In this document: piece after piece, positions 48,792 to 56,743 of the stretch
Numbering within the stretch: the first letter of the stretch is position 1
Layout: every line of letters begins with the position of its first letter
Source of the DNA: Lachnoanaerobaculum sp. ICM7
GTDB lineage: Bacteria > Bacillota > Clostridia > Lachnospirales > Lachnospiraceae
Direction: 5' to 3'
Length of the DNA stretch: 64,000 nucleotides
Assembly: GCF_000287675.1 (NCBI RefSeq)
Contig: NZ_ALJL01000028.1
Location: 62,001 to 126,000, forward strand
Made by a program: the position numbers and the translations under genes
Notes under the pieces: generated by a model
Database searches by the model: none
Told to the model about the DNA's origin: nothing
The model's input: the letters and a program-made list of their open reading frames with translations, nothing else

Positions 48792-49625
48792 ATGAATTTG
48801 GATATTTTATATAAATTACAGGCACAATTAAGAAATAGCATAATAACAGGCAGCTCTCTTATAAAGGAAGACTTCAGACTGAAAAAGTGCGTAGATGATA
48901 TGGAAGCACTTTCAAAGGTGGCACCTGTATTTGGTCAGATTAAAAAGCATGCAGATGAGCTGTTTGTATGTGATAATCCGGGTGAAAAGACTTTGGATCT
49001 GCTTGCACTTGTGGATGCAGTACTTGAAACTCAAGCCGGAACATATGAAAGCAGTGAGCTTTCAGATATTGAAAAAAGCTGTGGAAGGGTCAATGGAAAT
49101 TATTCTTATAAGATGCTTGAGCCTATTATAACTGCACTTACTACAACAGGAAGCGGAAGATGGGATATATTGGTTGAAGCCAGAAAAGAAAACCCTGATA
49201 TCTTCTTAGACTATAGAATATTGCCGAAGTTTATTGACGGACTGGGTGACGGATACAGTGAGATCTCATTTATGATCGGAAGATGGATAATGGAATATGG
49301 CAAGATGATGATAGAGCCGTTAAAAAAAGGCTTTGACCCTATGGGAAAAAGTGAAATGTATCTAAGATTTGATATTATCGCGGACCTTGCAAAAGAAGAG
49401 GAAAATGATTTTTATTTGTCTGTTATAAACGGCGAGGCAAGGAAAGATATAAGAAAAAGGGCCATAAGGTCTTTGAAGTATAGTGAAGATAATATAGACT
49501 TTTTGATAGAACTTGCAACAACAGCCGATAAGGCGAGTAAGAATGATGCTATAGAGACTTTAAAGACATTTAAGAATCCGAAGGCAGTTGAATTTTTGAA
49601 AACTGTAGAAGTTAAGAAAAAATAA
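48792..49625 (+). CDS. HEAT-repeat-like protein of the MoxR/vWA operon
   Basis: 277 aa from ATG 48792 (GGGAGG upstream). Entirely helical; the C-terminal third shows HEAT-like repeats (DIIADLAKEEENDFYLSVING, KRAIRSLKYSEDNIDFLIEL, NDAIETLKTFKNPKAVEFLK). It probably acts as a scaffold in the complex formed by the neighbouring gene products. There are 11 nt to the SWIM gene and 12 nt to the AAA+ gene. Confidence 0.75.
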   Translation: MNLDILYKLQAQLRNSIITGSSLIKEDFRLKKCVDDMEALSKVAPVFGQIKKHADELFVCDNPGEKTLDLLALVDAVLETQAGTYESSELSDIEKSCGRVNGNYSYKMLEPIITALTTTGSGRWDILVEARKENPDIFLDYRILPKFIDGLGDGYSEISFMIGRWIMEYGKMMIEPLKKGFDPMGKSEMYLRFDIIADLAKEEENDFYLSVINGEARKDIRKRAIRSLKYSEDNIDFLIELATTADKASKNDAIETLKTFKNPKAVEFLKTVEVKKK

Positions 49626-49637
49626 AAGGTGATAGAT

Positions 49638-50723
49638 ATGAGCGAAGAATTACAAAGACTTCCTGCGGAGGTCATGTTCCAAAAAGAAATAGATGCACTT
49701 ATTGCGGCTGAAAAAAATCCTGTTCCTATCGGATGGAAGATGTCACCAAAGTCTGTACTTACTTATATTATGGGCGGTGAGTGCAATGGTGTTGAGATAA
49801 TGCCTAAGTATATAGGAAATAAAAGAATAGTTGAGATTGCCATAGCTACTTTGGTAACAGACAGAGCGCTTCTTTTGATAGGTGAGCCGGGTACTGCAAA
49901 GTCATGGCTTTCAGAACATCTATGTGCGGCTATAAACGGGAACTCAACCTGCGTTATACAGGGAACTGCAGGAACTACAGAGGAGCAGATAAGATACTCA
50001 TGGAATTATGCAATGCTTATTGCAGAAGGCCCAAGCGATAAGGCAATTATAAAGAGTCCTGTTTTTGAGGCTATGGAAGAGGGAAAGATTGCCAGATTTG
50101 AAGAGATATCACGTTGTGCATCCGAGGTACAGGATGCCCTTATTTCAATTCTTTCAGAAAAGAGAATTTCGATTCCGGAACTTGGTAAGGACAGTGCGGC
50201 TAAGAAGGGATTTTCTATAATAGCTACAGCTAATACCAGAGACAGAGGTGTCAATGATATGAGTGCAGCTCTAAAGAGAAGATTCAATATAGTGGTGCTT
50301 CCAAGTCCTAATACTCTTGAAGAGGAGATGGATATAGTAAAGACCAGAATAGAGAAGCTTTCAGAGGGTATGGCATTGCTTTCAAAGGTGCCTGAGGCTG
50401 AGGTAATAAAAAAGGTCTGTACAATATTCAGAGAGCTCAGACAGGGTGAGACACTTGACGGAAAGCAAAAAATTAAATCCACAGCAAATGTACTTTCTAC
50501 AGCAGAGGCTATATCCTTACTTACAAACAGTATGTCTTTGGCAGGTAGCTTTGGAGACGGAGAGATAAGTGATGCGGACCTTGCGGCAGGACTTCAAGGT
50601 GCAATAGTAAAGGAAGATTCCAAAGACTCAAAAGTTTGGGAAGAGTACCTTGAGAACATAATGAAAAAGCGTGGAAAAGAGTGGATCGGACTCTACAATG
50701 AGTGTAGGATGCTCAATGGCTAG
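49638..50723 (+). CDS. MoxR-type AAA+ ATPase (YehL-like)
   Basis: 361 aa from ATG 49638 (AAAGGTG upstream). Walker A GEPGTAKSW (residues ~84-92), Walker B IARFEEISRC (~148), sensor 1 ATANTRD and Arg finger region ALKRRFNIVVLPSP. MoxR ATPases remodel or load protein complexes together with vWA-domain partners; the vWA gene lies two genes downstream. It is central to the operon 47275-54149. Confidence 0.93.
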   Translation: MSEELQRLPAEVMFQKEIDALIAAEKNPVPIGWKMSPKSVLTYIMGGECNGVEIMPKYIGNKRIVEIAIATLVTDRALLLIGEPGTAKSWLSEHLCAAINGNSTCVIQGTAGTTEEQIRYSWNYAMLIAEGPSDKAIIKSPVFEAMEEGKIARFEEISRCASEVQDALISILSEKRISIPELGKDSAAKKGFSIIATANTRDRGVNDMSAALKRRFNIVVLPSPNTLEEEMDIVKTRIEKLSEGMALLSKVPEAEVIKKVCTIFRELRQGETLDGKQKIKSTANVLSTAEAISLLTNSMSLAGSFGDGEISDADLAAGLQGAIVKEDSKDSKVWEEYLENIMKKRGKEWIGLYNECRMLNG

Positions 50724-50732
50724 GAGGCAGCC

Positions 50733-52961
50733 ATGAAAACTTTTGGAATTAGACATTTTTCACCTGCCGGAGCTTATTTTGTAAGACAGTTTCTGGATAA
50801 AATAAAGCCTGATTTGGTGCTTATAGAGGGACCGGCGGATTTTGACTTTTTGATTGATGATATTGTTTCAAAAAAACTTGTTCCTCCGTTTGCTATTATG
50901 GCATATACAAAGGAAGCACCTATTGATACCATACTCTATCCTTTTGCAGAATATTCACCTGAGTATCAGGCCATTCTTTGGGCAAGGGAAAATAATAAGG
51001 AATGCCGATTTTTTGATTTGGAATCCGATATAATGCTGGGATTTGGAAGAACAGATGATGATACTAAAGATGAAGAGACGATTTCTAAAGAACCTGAAAA
51101 TAATAAATCAGATGTGGATATGGAAGGATTTTGGGAGAGAAACTTAGAGCAGAGTGAGAATATGGATGCCTACAGAGCGGGCAGTGCTTTGTTTGGTGAA
51201 AGCCTTAGAAAAGATACAAAATCAGATGACAAATCTTTTGCAAAAGATATAATTCGTGAAAGCTTTATGAAAAGAAAGATAAATGAATATATAAAAAAGG
51301 GATTTGATTCGGAAAAGATAGTGGCTATAACAGGTGCCTTTCATACATCAGCTATTGAAAACCTTGAGGGTGTAATGTCTGATAAGGAATATAAGGGATT
51401 AGAAAGAAGAGAATCCAATATCACATTGATGCCGTATTCATACTACAGACTTAGTAAAAGAACCGGTTATGGTGCGGGAAATGCGGCACCGGCATATTAT
51501 GAGTTACTTTGGCAGGGATTTTTAAGTGGAGATATTACTTATCATGAAAGAAAGTATCTGAGCAGTTTGGCAAAGTATATGAGAGAGCATGGCGGAATCG
51601 TTTCATCCGCTCAGGTAATAGAGGCGACAAGGCTTGCAAGAGAACTTGCTGTTATTAGAGGAGGCTCTGTTCCTACACTTGAAGATTTAAAGGATGCAAG
51701 TATTACCTGTATGGGTGGTGGAAGCTTTGGTGAGATGGCAATGGGCTTTGCCGAAACCGATATAGGCAAAAAGATAGGCAGTGTTCCTCAGGATGCTATG
51801 CAGACTTCCATACAAAGCGATTTTACTTTAAAACTCAAGCAGTTAAAGCTTGAAAAATATAAGGAGCTTGTGGCTACACCTTTGCAGCTTGATTTAAGAG
51901 AGAACTTAAGAGTGAAGTCAGAGGAAAGTGCTTTTCTTGATTTGAACAGATCTTTTTTCCTCTATAGGCTGGTTGTACTTGGAATTGATTTTGCCAAGAT
52001 CAAGAAAAGTAATCAGGATAATGCAACATGGGCAGAGAACTGGATACTGCAATGGACACCTGAAGCTGAAATACAGATAGTGGAAAGTGTATTAAAGGGA
52101 GATACTATAGTAGATGCTGTAGCATTTGTGTTGGGTGAGAAGCTTTCTGAGGCGACAAAGATATCTGATATAGCGGAAGTTATAGAAGCTGCATTTAACT
52201 GTGGACTGCCAAAGATAGTAGAGGGTGCGAAAAGAAGTCTTGATGAAATGGCAAACGGTGCAATAGCTATGTGTGATATCGCGGATACTGTGAGCAAACT
52301 TTCAAATATGATATCCTTTGGTGATATAAGAAAACTTGACAGAGAACCTTTGGTGCCTATTGTAAAAAGACTTTGTATCAGAGCTTCTCTTATGCTGGTG
52401 GGAGAATCGGCCTGTGATGATATAGCTGCAGCTACATTGGCAGATAATATTCAAAAAATACATAGTGTTTTTATGATGCAGGATTTTTTGGATGAGAGCT
52501 TTTGGTTTGATAAGCTTATAGAACTTTCAAACAGAGATGATTTGAATACTAAAATATCAGGACTTGCCACGGCAATACTTCTGGATGCAGGTAAGATAGA
52601 TGAACTTACTCTTAGAATGGAGGTTTCAAGACGACTTTCTATGGGTATGCCGGCAGAACTTGGTGCAAATTGGTTTGCAGGGTTGTCTATGAGAAATCAC
52701 TATGCTCTTATAGGCAGGCTTACACTCTGGGAGAGTCTTAGTGAATACTTGGATACTTTGGATGAAGAGGAATTTAGACGCTCTGTGGTATTTTTAAGGA
52801 GAGCCTTTGTAGAATACAGTGCAAAGGAAAAGGATATGATTGCAGAGAATCTGGGTGAAATATGGGGACTAAATGCACAGGCGGTAAGCGAAATAATCAA
52901 CTCTGAGATAAAGGAAGTGGATACGGAGATACTTGAAGACTTTGATTTCGGAGACTTTTAG
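50733..52961 (+). CDS. DUF5682 family protein (YehM-like)
   Basis: 742 aa. The family start KTFGIRHFSPAGAYFVRQFLDKIKPDLVLIEGPADFDFLI, the early AIMAYTKEAP and SITGAFHTSAI-like (here AITGAFHTSAIE) segments show a TraB/ChaN-type fold with His and Glu residues that could bind metal. The rest is helical. Its function is unknown, but it is always found with MoxR and vWA genes, as in this operon. AGGAGG precedes the ATG by 8 nt. Confidence 0.85.
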   Translation: MKTFGIRHFSPAGAYFVRQFLDKIKPDLVLIEGPADFDFLIDDIVSKKLVPPFAIMAYTKEAPIDTILYPFAEYSPEYQAILWARENNKECRFFDLESDIMLGFGRTDDDTKDEETISKEPENNKSDVDMEGFWERNLEQSENMDAYRAGSALFGESLRKDTKSDDKSFAKDIIRESFMKRKINEYIKKGFDSEKIVAITGAFHTSAIENLEGVMSDKEYKGLERRESNITLMPYSYYRLSKRTGYGAGNAAPAYYELLWQGFLSGDITYHERKYLSSLAKYMREHGGIVSSAQVIEATRLARELAVIRGGSVPTLEDLKDASITCMGGGSFGEMAMGFAETDIGKKIGSVPQDAMQTSIQSDFTLKLKQLKLEKYKELVATPLQLDLRENLRVKSEESAFLDLNRSFFLYRLVVLGIDFAKIKKSNQDNATWAENWILQWTPEAEIQIVESVLKGDTIVDAVAFVLGEKLSEATKISDIAEVIEAAFNCGLPKIVEGAKRSLDEMANGAIAMCDIADTVSKLSNMISFGDIRKLDREPLVPIVKRLCIRASLMLVGESACDDIAAATLADNIQKIHSVFMMQDFLDESFWFDKLIELSNRDDLNTKISGLATAILLDAGKIDELTLRMEVSRRLSMGMPAELGANWFAGLSMRNHYALIGRLTLWESLSEYLDTLDEEEFRRSVVFLRRAFVEYSAKEKDMIAENLGEIWGLNAQAVSEIINSEIKEVDTEILEDFDFGDF

Positions 52962-52970
52962 GAGATATAA

Positions 52971-54149
52971 ATGGATACAAATGAAAGACTGAGGCGTTGG
53001 AGGCTGATACTTGGATCCGAGGCTGAAAAAAGAATTGACAGTATGGATGACGGCAATGCCCTCAGTCAGGAAGATCTTATGATGGATATGGCTTTAGATG
53101 CCATCTATAATAGGGATATGAAATTCAGCTTTGGAGGAGGAGCCGGAAGGGGTGCTTCAAGTCCACAGATAAGCAGATGGCTTGGAGATGTAAGAACACT
53201 TTTTGATAAGGATCTTGTAAAGATAATCCAGTCTGATGCTATGGAAAGATGTGGTTTAAAACAGCTTATATTTGAGCCGGAACTTCTAAATAATATAGAA
53301 CCTGATATGCAAATGGCAAGTATGATACTTACTCTAAAGGATCAGATACCAAAACAAAGTAAGGAAAATGCAAGAGAATTTATCAGAAAAATAGTGGAAC
53401 AGATAAATGCATTACTTGAAACGGATTTAAGAAGAGCGGTTACAGCAAGTATAAATAGAAAGTTGCATTCTCCTATACCGTCAGCATCTGCACTTGATTT
53501 TCAGACTACAATAAGGAAGGGAATCAAGGATTATAATGCAAAGCTAAAGAAGATTATTCCGCAAAAGTATTATTTCTTTGAAAGAAGTGCTACAACAGCA
53601 GCCAATAAATATACTGTTGTTTTGGATATTGACCAGAGCGGTTCTATGGGAGAGTCGGTAATTTATTCATCTATAATGAGCTGCATACTGGCAAGTATGA
53701 GTGCTATAAAGACTAAGGTAGTGGCTTTTGATACCAATATAGTGGATCTGAGTGAAAAATGTGAGGACCCTATTGATTTGCTTTTTGGATTTACGCTGGG
53801 TGGCGGAACAGATATTGAAAAATCTATAAAATATTGCTCTAAATATATAGAGAACCCTAAAAAGACTATTTTCTTTTTGATTTCAGATCTTGAAGAAGGC
53901 GGAAATCGTGCAGGACTTCTTAGAAGACTGACACAGATGAAGGAAGACGGCGTAATTGTTATCTGTTTGCTTGCGATATCTGATGACGGAAAGCCTTTTT
54001 ATGATGCAAATATGGCAGGAAAAATTGCCGCTCAAGGTATTCCTTGTTTTGCAGCAGCACCACAGATGCTACCAAGGCTACTTGAAAAAGCAATGAAAAA
54101 TGAGGATATGAGTGAGTTTGCTACCGGTAAATTCGGGGTTGAAAAATAA
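52971..54149 (+). CDS. vWA-domain protein of the MoxR operon (YehP/CoxE-like)
   Basis: 392 aa. An N-terminal helical region (~1-205) precedes a vWA domain with MIDAS VVLDIDQSGSMGES (residues ~217-230), LGGGTDIE (MIDAS Thr) and FFLISDLEEGG. It is the metal-binding partner of the MoxR-type ATPase two genes upstream. It is the last gene of the operon, 9 nt after the DUF5682 gene. Confidence 0.9.
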   Translation: MDTNERLRRWRLILGSEAEKRIDSMDDGNALSQEDLMMDMALDAIYNRDMKFSFGGGAGRGASSPQISRWLGDVRTLFDKDLVKIIQSDAMERCGLKQLIFEPELLNNIEPDMQMASMILTLKDQIPKQSKENAREFIRKIVEQINALLETDLRRAVTASINRKLHSPIPSASALDFQTTIRKGIKDYNAKLKKIIPQKYYFFERSATTAANKYTVVLDIDQSGSMGESVIYSSIMSCILASMSAIKTKVVAFDTNIVDLSEKCEDPIDLLFGFTLGGGTDIEKSIKYCSKYIENPKKTIFFLISDLEEGGNRAGLLRRLTQMKEDGVIVICLLAISDDGKPFYDANMAGKIAAQGIPCFAAAPQMLPRLLEKAMKNEDMSEFATGKFGVEK

Positions 54150-54250
54150 AATTAAAAAATTAAATTTATATTGTGACCTTATAACATTTTTTCCGTCTGT
54201 ATAATTGAGTGAGATAATCACAGTAATATTTTGTTTAAGGAGATAAGAAA

Positions 54251-54979
54251 ATGAGAAGATTATTTACTGTTATATTGGGAATGCTCTGTGCGGCTTCAAT
54301 TATGGGTTGCGGTGCAAAGGCGAATAATACAGAATCTCAGGCAACTACAGCATCACAGGAAAGTACCCTCATTAAAGAAGCAGAAGAAATAAGTGAAACA
54401 AATGAATCTGCACCTATAACAGGTGGATGGGCAATAAATAATGATTTTGACGGAATCGATGATGCAAATGCTATGTCAGCTTTTGAAAAGGCTACAGAGG
54501 ATTTGGATGGCTACAGATATGATGTAGCAGCGGTACTTGGTTCGCAGATTGTTGCAGGAACAAATTATTTATATCTTTGCAGAGCGGAAATGGTAGTACC
54601 GGATGCCAAGCCGGAGTATGTAATTTTAAAGGTATATGAGGGCTTGGAAGGAAATGCTGAGATCACAGGCAGCCTTAGACTTTTGGAAGGAAAAGAAGGC
54701 TGGGAGTACAATGATGCAAATCCTTATATGGATGAAAATGAAGAGGTCAAGGTTGCTTTTGATAAGGCACTAGAAGGCTTAACAGGAGTGGAGTATAAGC
54801 CGATTGCATATATAGGTTATAAGGATAATTCATATGCAGTGCTTACAAAGATAACAATTACCTCAGTAGAGCCTTTAACAAGTCTTTCAATGGTATATAT
54901 TACAAAAACAGACAGTGGGGCTATGATTGATGATATATATGATATTGATATGTCTTTGGAGAATGTAGGAGAGCAATAA
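54251..54979 (+). CDS. Lipoprotein of unknown function (242 aa)
   Basis: Signal peptide with lipobox SIMGC (Cys20), a Thr/Ser/Glu linker, then two similar domains of about 80 residues: ANAMSAFEKATEDLDGYRYD...AAVLGSQIVAGTNYLYLCRAE and VAFDKALEGLTGVEYKPIAYIGYK...YAVLTKI. The shared FxKAxxxLxGxxYxPxAxxGxQ pattern resembles cystatin-like repeat proteins. It should be exposed outside the membrane. TAAGGAG precedes the ATG. Confidence 0.75.
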   Translation: MRRLFTVILGMLCAASIMGCGAKANNTESQATTASQESTLIKEAEEISETNESAPITGGWAINNDFDGIDDANAMSAFEKATEDLDGYRYDVAAVLGSQIVAGTNYLYLCRAEMVVPDAKPEYVILKVYEGLEGNAEITGSLRLLEGKEGWEYNDANPYMDENEEVKVAFDKALEGLTGVEYKPIAYIGYKDNSYAVLTKITITSVEPLTSLSMVYITKTDSGAMIDDIYDIDMSLENVGEQ

Positions 54980-55051
54980 TTTAATTTTATTTATGGGACA
55001 ACTTAGTCTGTTGTAGGAACTGTTAAACGAATAATTTATAAAGGGGGAAAT

Positions 55052-55522
55052 ATGAATTTTAGGTTCGCAAAAAGAGAAGATACCAATTTAATACTTTATT
55101 TTATAAAGGAGCTGGCCCTTTATGAGAAAATGCTTGATGAAGTGGTAGCTGATGAGAAGACATTGGAAGAATGGATTTTTGATAAGCAGAAAGCGGAAGT
55201 TATTTTTGCAATGGAGAATGAAAAGGAAGTCGGGTTTGCACTTTTCTTTCACAACTTTTCTACATTCTTAGGCAGAGCCGGAATATATCTTGAGGATCTT
55301 TTTGTACTGCCTGAGTTTAGAGAGAGAGGATATGGAAAGGCTTTACTAAAGAGACTGGCATCTATTGCAGTGGAGAGAGGTTGTGGCAGACTTGAGTGGT
55401 GGTGCCTTGACTGGAATAAGCCAAGCATTGACTTCTACCTATCCCTTGGTGCCGAACCGATGTCGGACTGGACCACATACAGGATAACCGGGGATACATT
55501 AAGGAGGATGGCGGAAGTCTAA
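55052..55522 (+). CDS. GNAT-family N-acetyltransferase
   Basis: 156 aa. The acetyl-CoA loop is LEDLFVLPEFRERGYGKALLKRL (residues ~88-110), with the R/Q-x-x-G-x-G/A signature RERGYGKA, followed by RLEWWCLDWNKPSIDFYLSLGA. It resembles small polyamine/diamine-type acetyltransferases. The substrate is unknown. GGGGGA precedes the ATG, and a terminator follows. Confidence 0.92.
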   Translation: MNFRFAKREDTNLILYFIKELALYEKMLDEVVADEKTLEEWIFDKQKAEVIFAMENEKEVGFALFFHNFSTFLGRAGIYLEDLFVLPEFRERGYGKALLKRLASIAVERGCGRLEWWCLDWNKPSIDFYLSLGAEPMSDWTTYRITGDTLRRMAEV

Positions 55523-55553
55523 AAAATACAATTGATAGAGTATGATTAGTTGA

Positions 55554-55588
55554 ATAGACCGTTACACTTTGTGTGGCGGTCTATTTTT
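55554..55588 (+). terminator. Rho-independent terminator
   Basis: ATAGACCG (55554-55561) pairs with CGGTCTAT (55577-55584), followed by TTTTA. Confidence 0.85.
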
Positions 55589-55769
55589 ATATATTTTAAT
55601 TCATAATATTTAATAAAATAATATTGAGTTTTGGTAATATATAGGATAATATATTATATATCTTACATGAATTAGATTTCTAAATTTTCTTAAAATTCTA
55701 AAACCAAACAATATTAATCCCCAATGGAATAGATAGTAATTTTAATTTTTGGTATAATAGGGAGGAGAC

Positions 55770-56675
55770 ATGAGAGAAAAAGATGTAACTCAAAAAATGT
55801 TGGAAAACTATAATGATGTATTCGCAGATGTTTTAAATGTACTTTTATTTAACGGTGAGATGATAGTTGATGAGAGTAACCTTACTGATGCTTTACCAAT
55901 GAGTGTGCTTAAAGTGGATGGAAGAGTCAGAACCCAGGACAGAGATGTTGCAAAATATTGGCATAATAGTAAAATGAATATGGCATTTTTTGGATTGGAA
56001 AATCAAACAGGACCTGATAAGCTAATGCCATTTAGGGTCTATGGATATGATGGTGCAGAGTATGCAAAACAAAGTAGGAGAGAAAACAGGAATGAAATAA
56101 AATATCCTGTAATTACTTTAGTATTATATCTTGGATTTGACAGAAAGTGGGAATATCCCAAAACACTGTTTGAAATACTTGACATAGACGAAAATATAAA
56201 ACCTTATGTTAATGATTTCAAGATAAATCTTTTTGAGATAGCCTATTTAGATAGGGAAAAGATAGACTTATTTAAAAGTGATTTTAAAATACTGGCTGAC
56301 TATCTGTACCAAATGAGAGTGAATAAGGACTATATACCTGATAAAACTGTAATTGATCATGTAGAAGAATTGTTAATGTTGATGGCCGCAATGACAGGCG
56401 ATAAAAGATTTGAGGAAACTATAAATGATTTAAACGGAAAGGAGAGCGTGACTATGTGTGAAGTACTTGATAGAGTAGAGGCAAAAGGTATTGAAAAGGG
56501 TATTGAAAAAGGCATTGAAAAAGGAATTGAAAAAGGTGCAGATATCATAAGCAAACTGAATGAAATATTGGTAAAGGAAGGTGATTTGGAGAAGATACTT
56601 AAAGCCAATACTAATAAGGAATATAGAAATGAATTACTCAAAAAGTATAATTTGATGGATGAATTTAAAAACTGA
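55770..56675 (+). CDS. Rpn-like PD-(D/E)XK nuclease family protein
   Basis: 301 aa. Features of the Rpn/transposase_31-like family: RTQDRDVAKYW (residues ~55-65, catalytic Asp) and FFGLENQTGPDKLMPFRVYGYD (the ExQ motif), then YPVITLVLYLG. Near the C-terminus, residues ~240-256 contain GIEK repeated four times. Family members promote recombination or transfer and are often duplicated and phase-variable. It stands alone. GGGAGGAG precedes the ATG. Confidence 0.85.
   Translation: MREKDVTQKMLENYNDVFADVLNVLLFNGEMIVDESNLTDALPMSVLKVDGRVRTQDRDVAKYWHNSKMNMAFFGLENQTGPDKLMPFRVYGYDGAEYAKQSRRENRNEIKYPVITLVLYLGFDRKWEYPKTLFEILDIDENIKPYVNDFKINLFEIAYLDREKIDLFKSDFKILADYLYQMRVNKDYIPDKTVIDHVEELLMLMAAMTGDKRFEETINDLNGKESVTMCEVLDRVEAKGIEKGIEKGIEKGIEKGADIISKLNEILVKEGDLEKILKANTNKEYRNELLKKYNLMDEFKN
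56487..56534 (+). repeat. 12-bp in-frame tandem repeat (4 copies, GIEK)
   Basis: Four GGNATTGAAAAR units encode GIEK-GIEK-GIEK-GIEK in the Rpn-like protein. Copies differ at the third base of Gly and the last base of Lys. Slipped-strand mispairing could change copy number without shifting the frame. Confidence 0.9.
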
Positions 56676-56696
56676 GTTTATAATAGGACCTGAAAA

Positions 56697-56742
56697 AGGT
56701 ACTGTAAAATCTGATTTACAACGATTTTGCAGTACCTATTTT
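56697..56742. terminator. Bidirectional terminator
   Basis: AGGTACTGTAAAATC (56697-56711) pairs with GATTTTGCAGTACCT (56723-56737) with one mismatch, then A-T5. It lies between the convergent Rpn-like and sbcC genes. Confidence 0.85.
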
Positions 56743-56743
56743 T

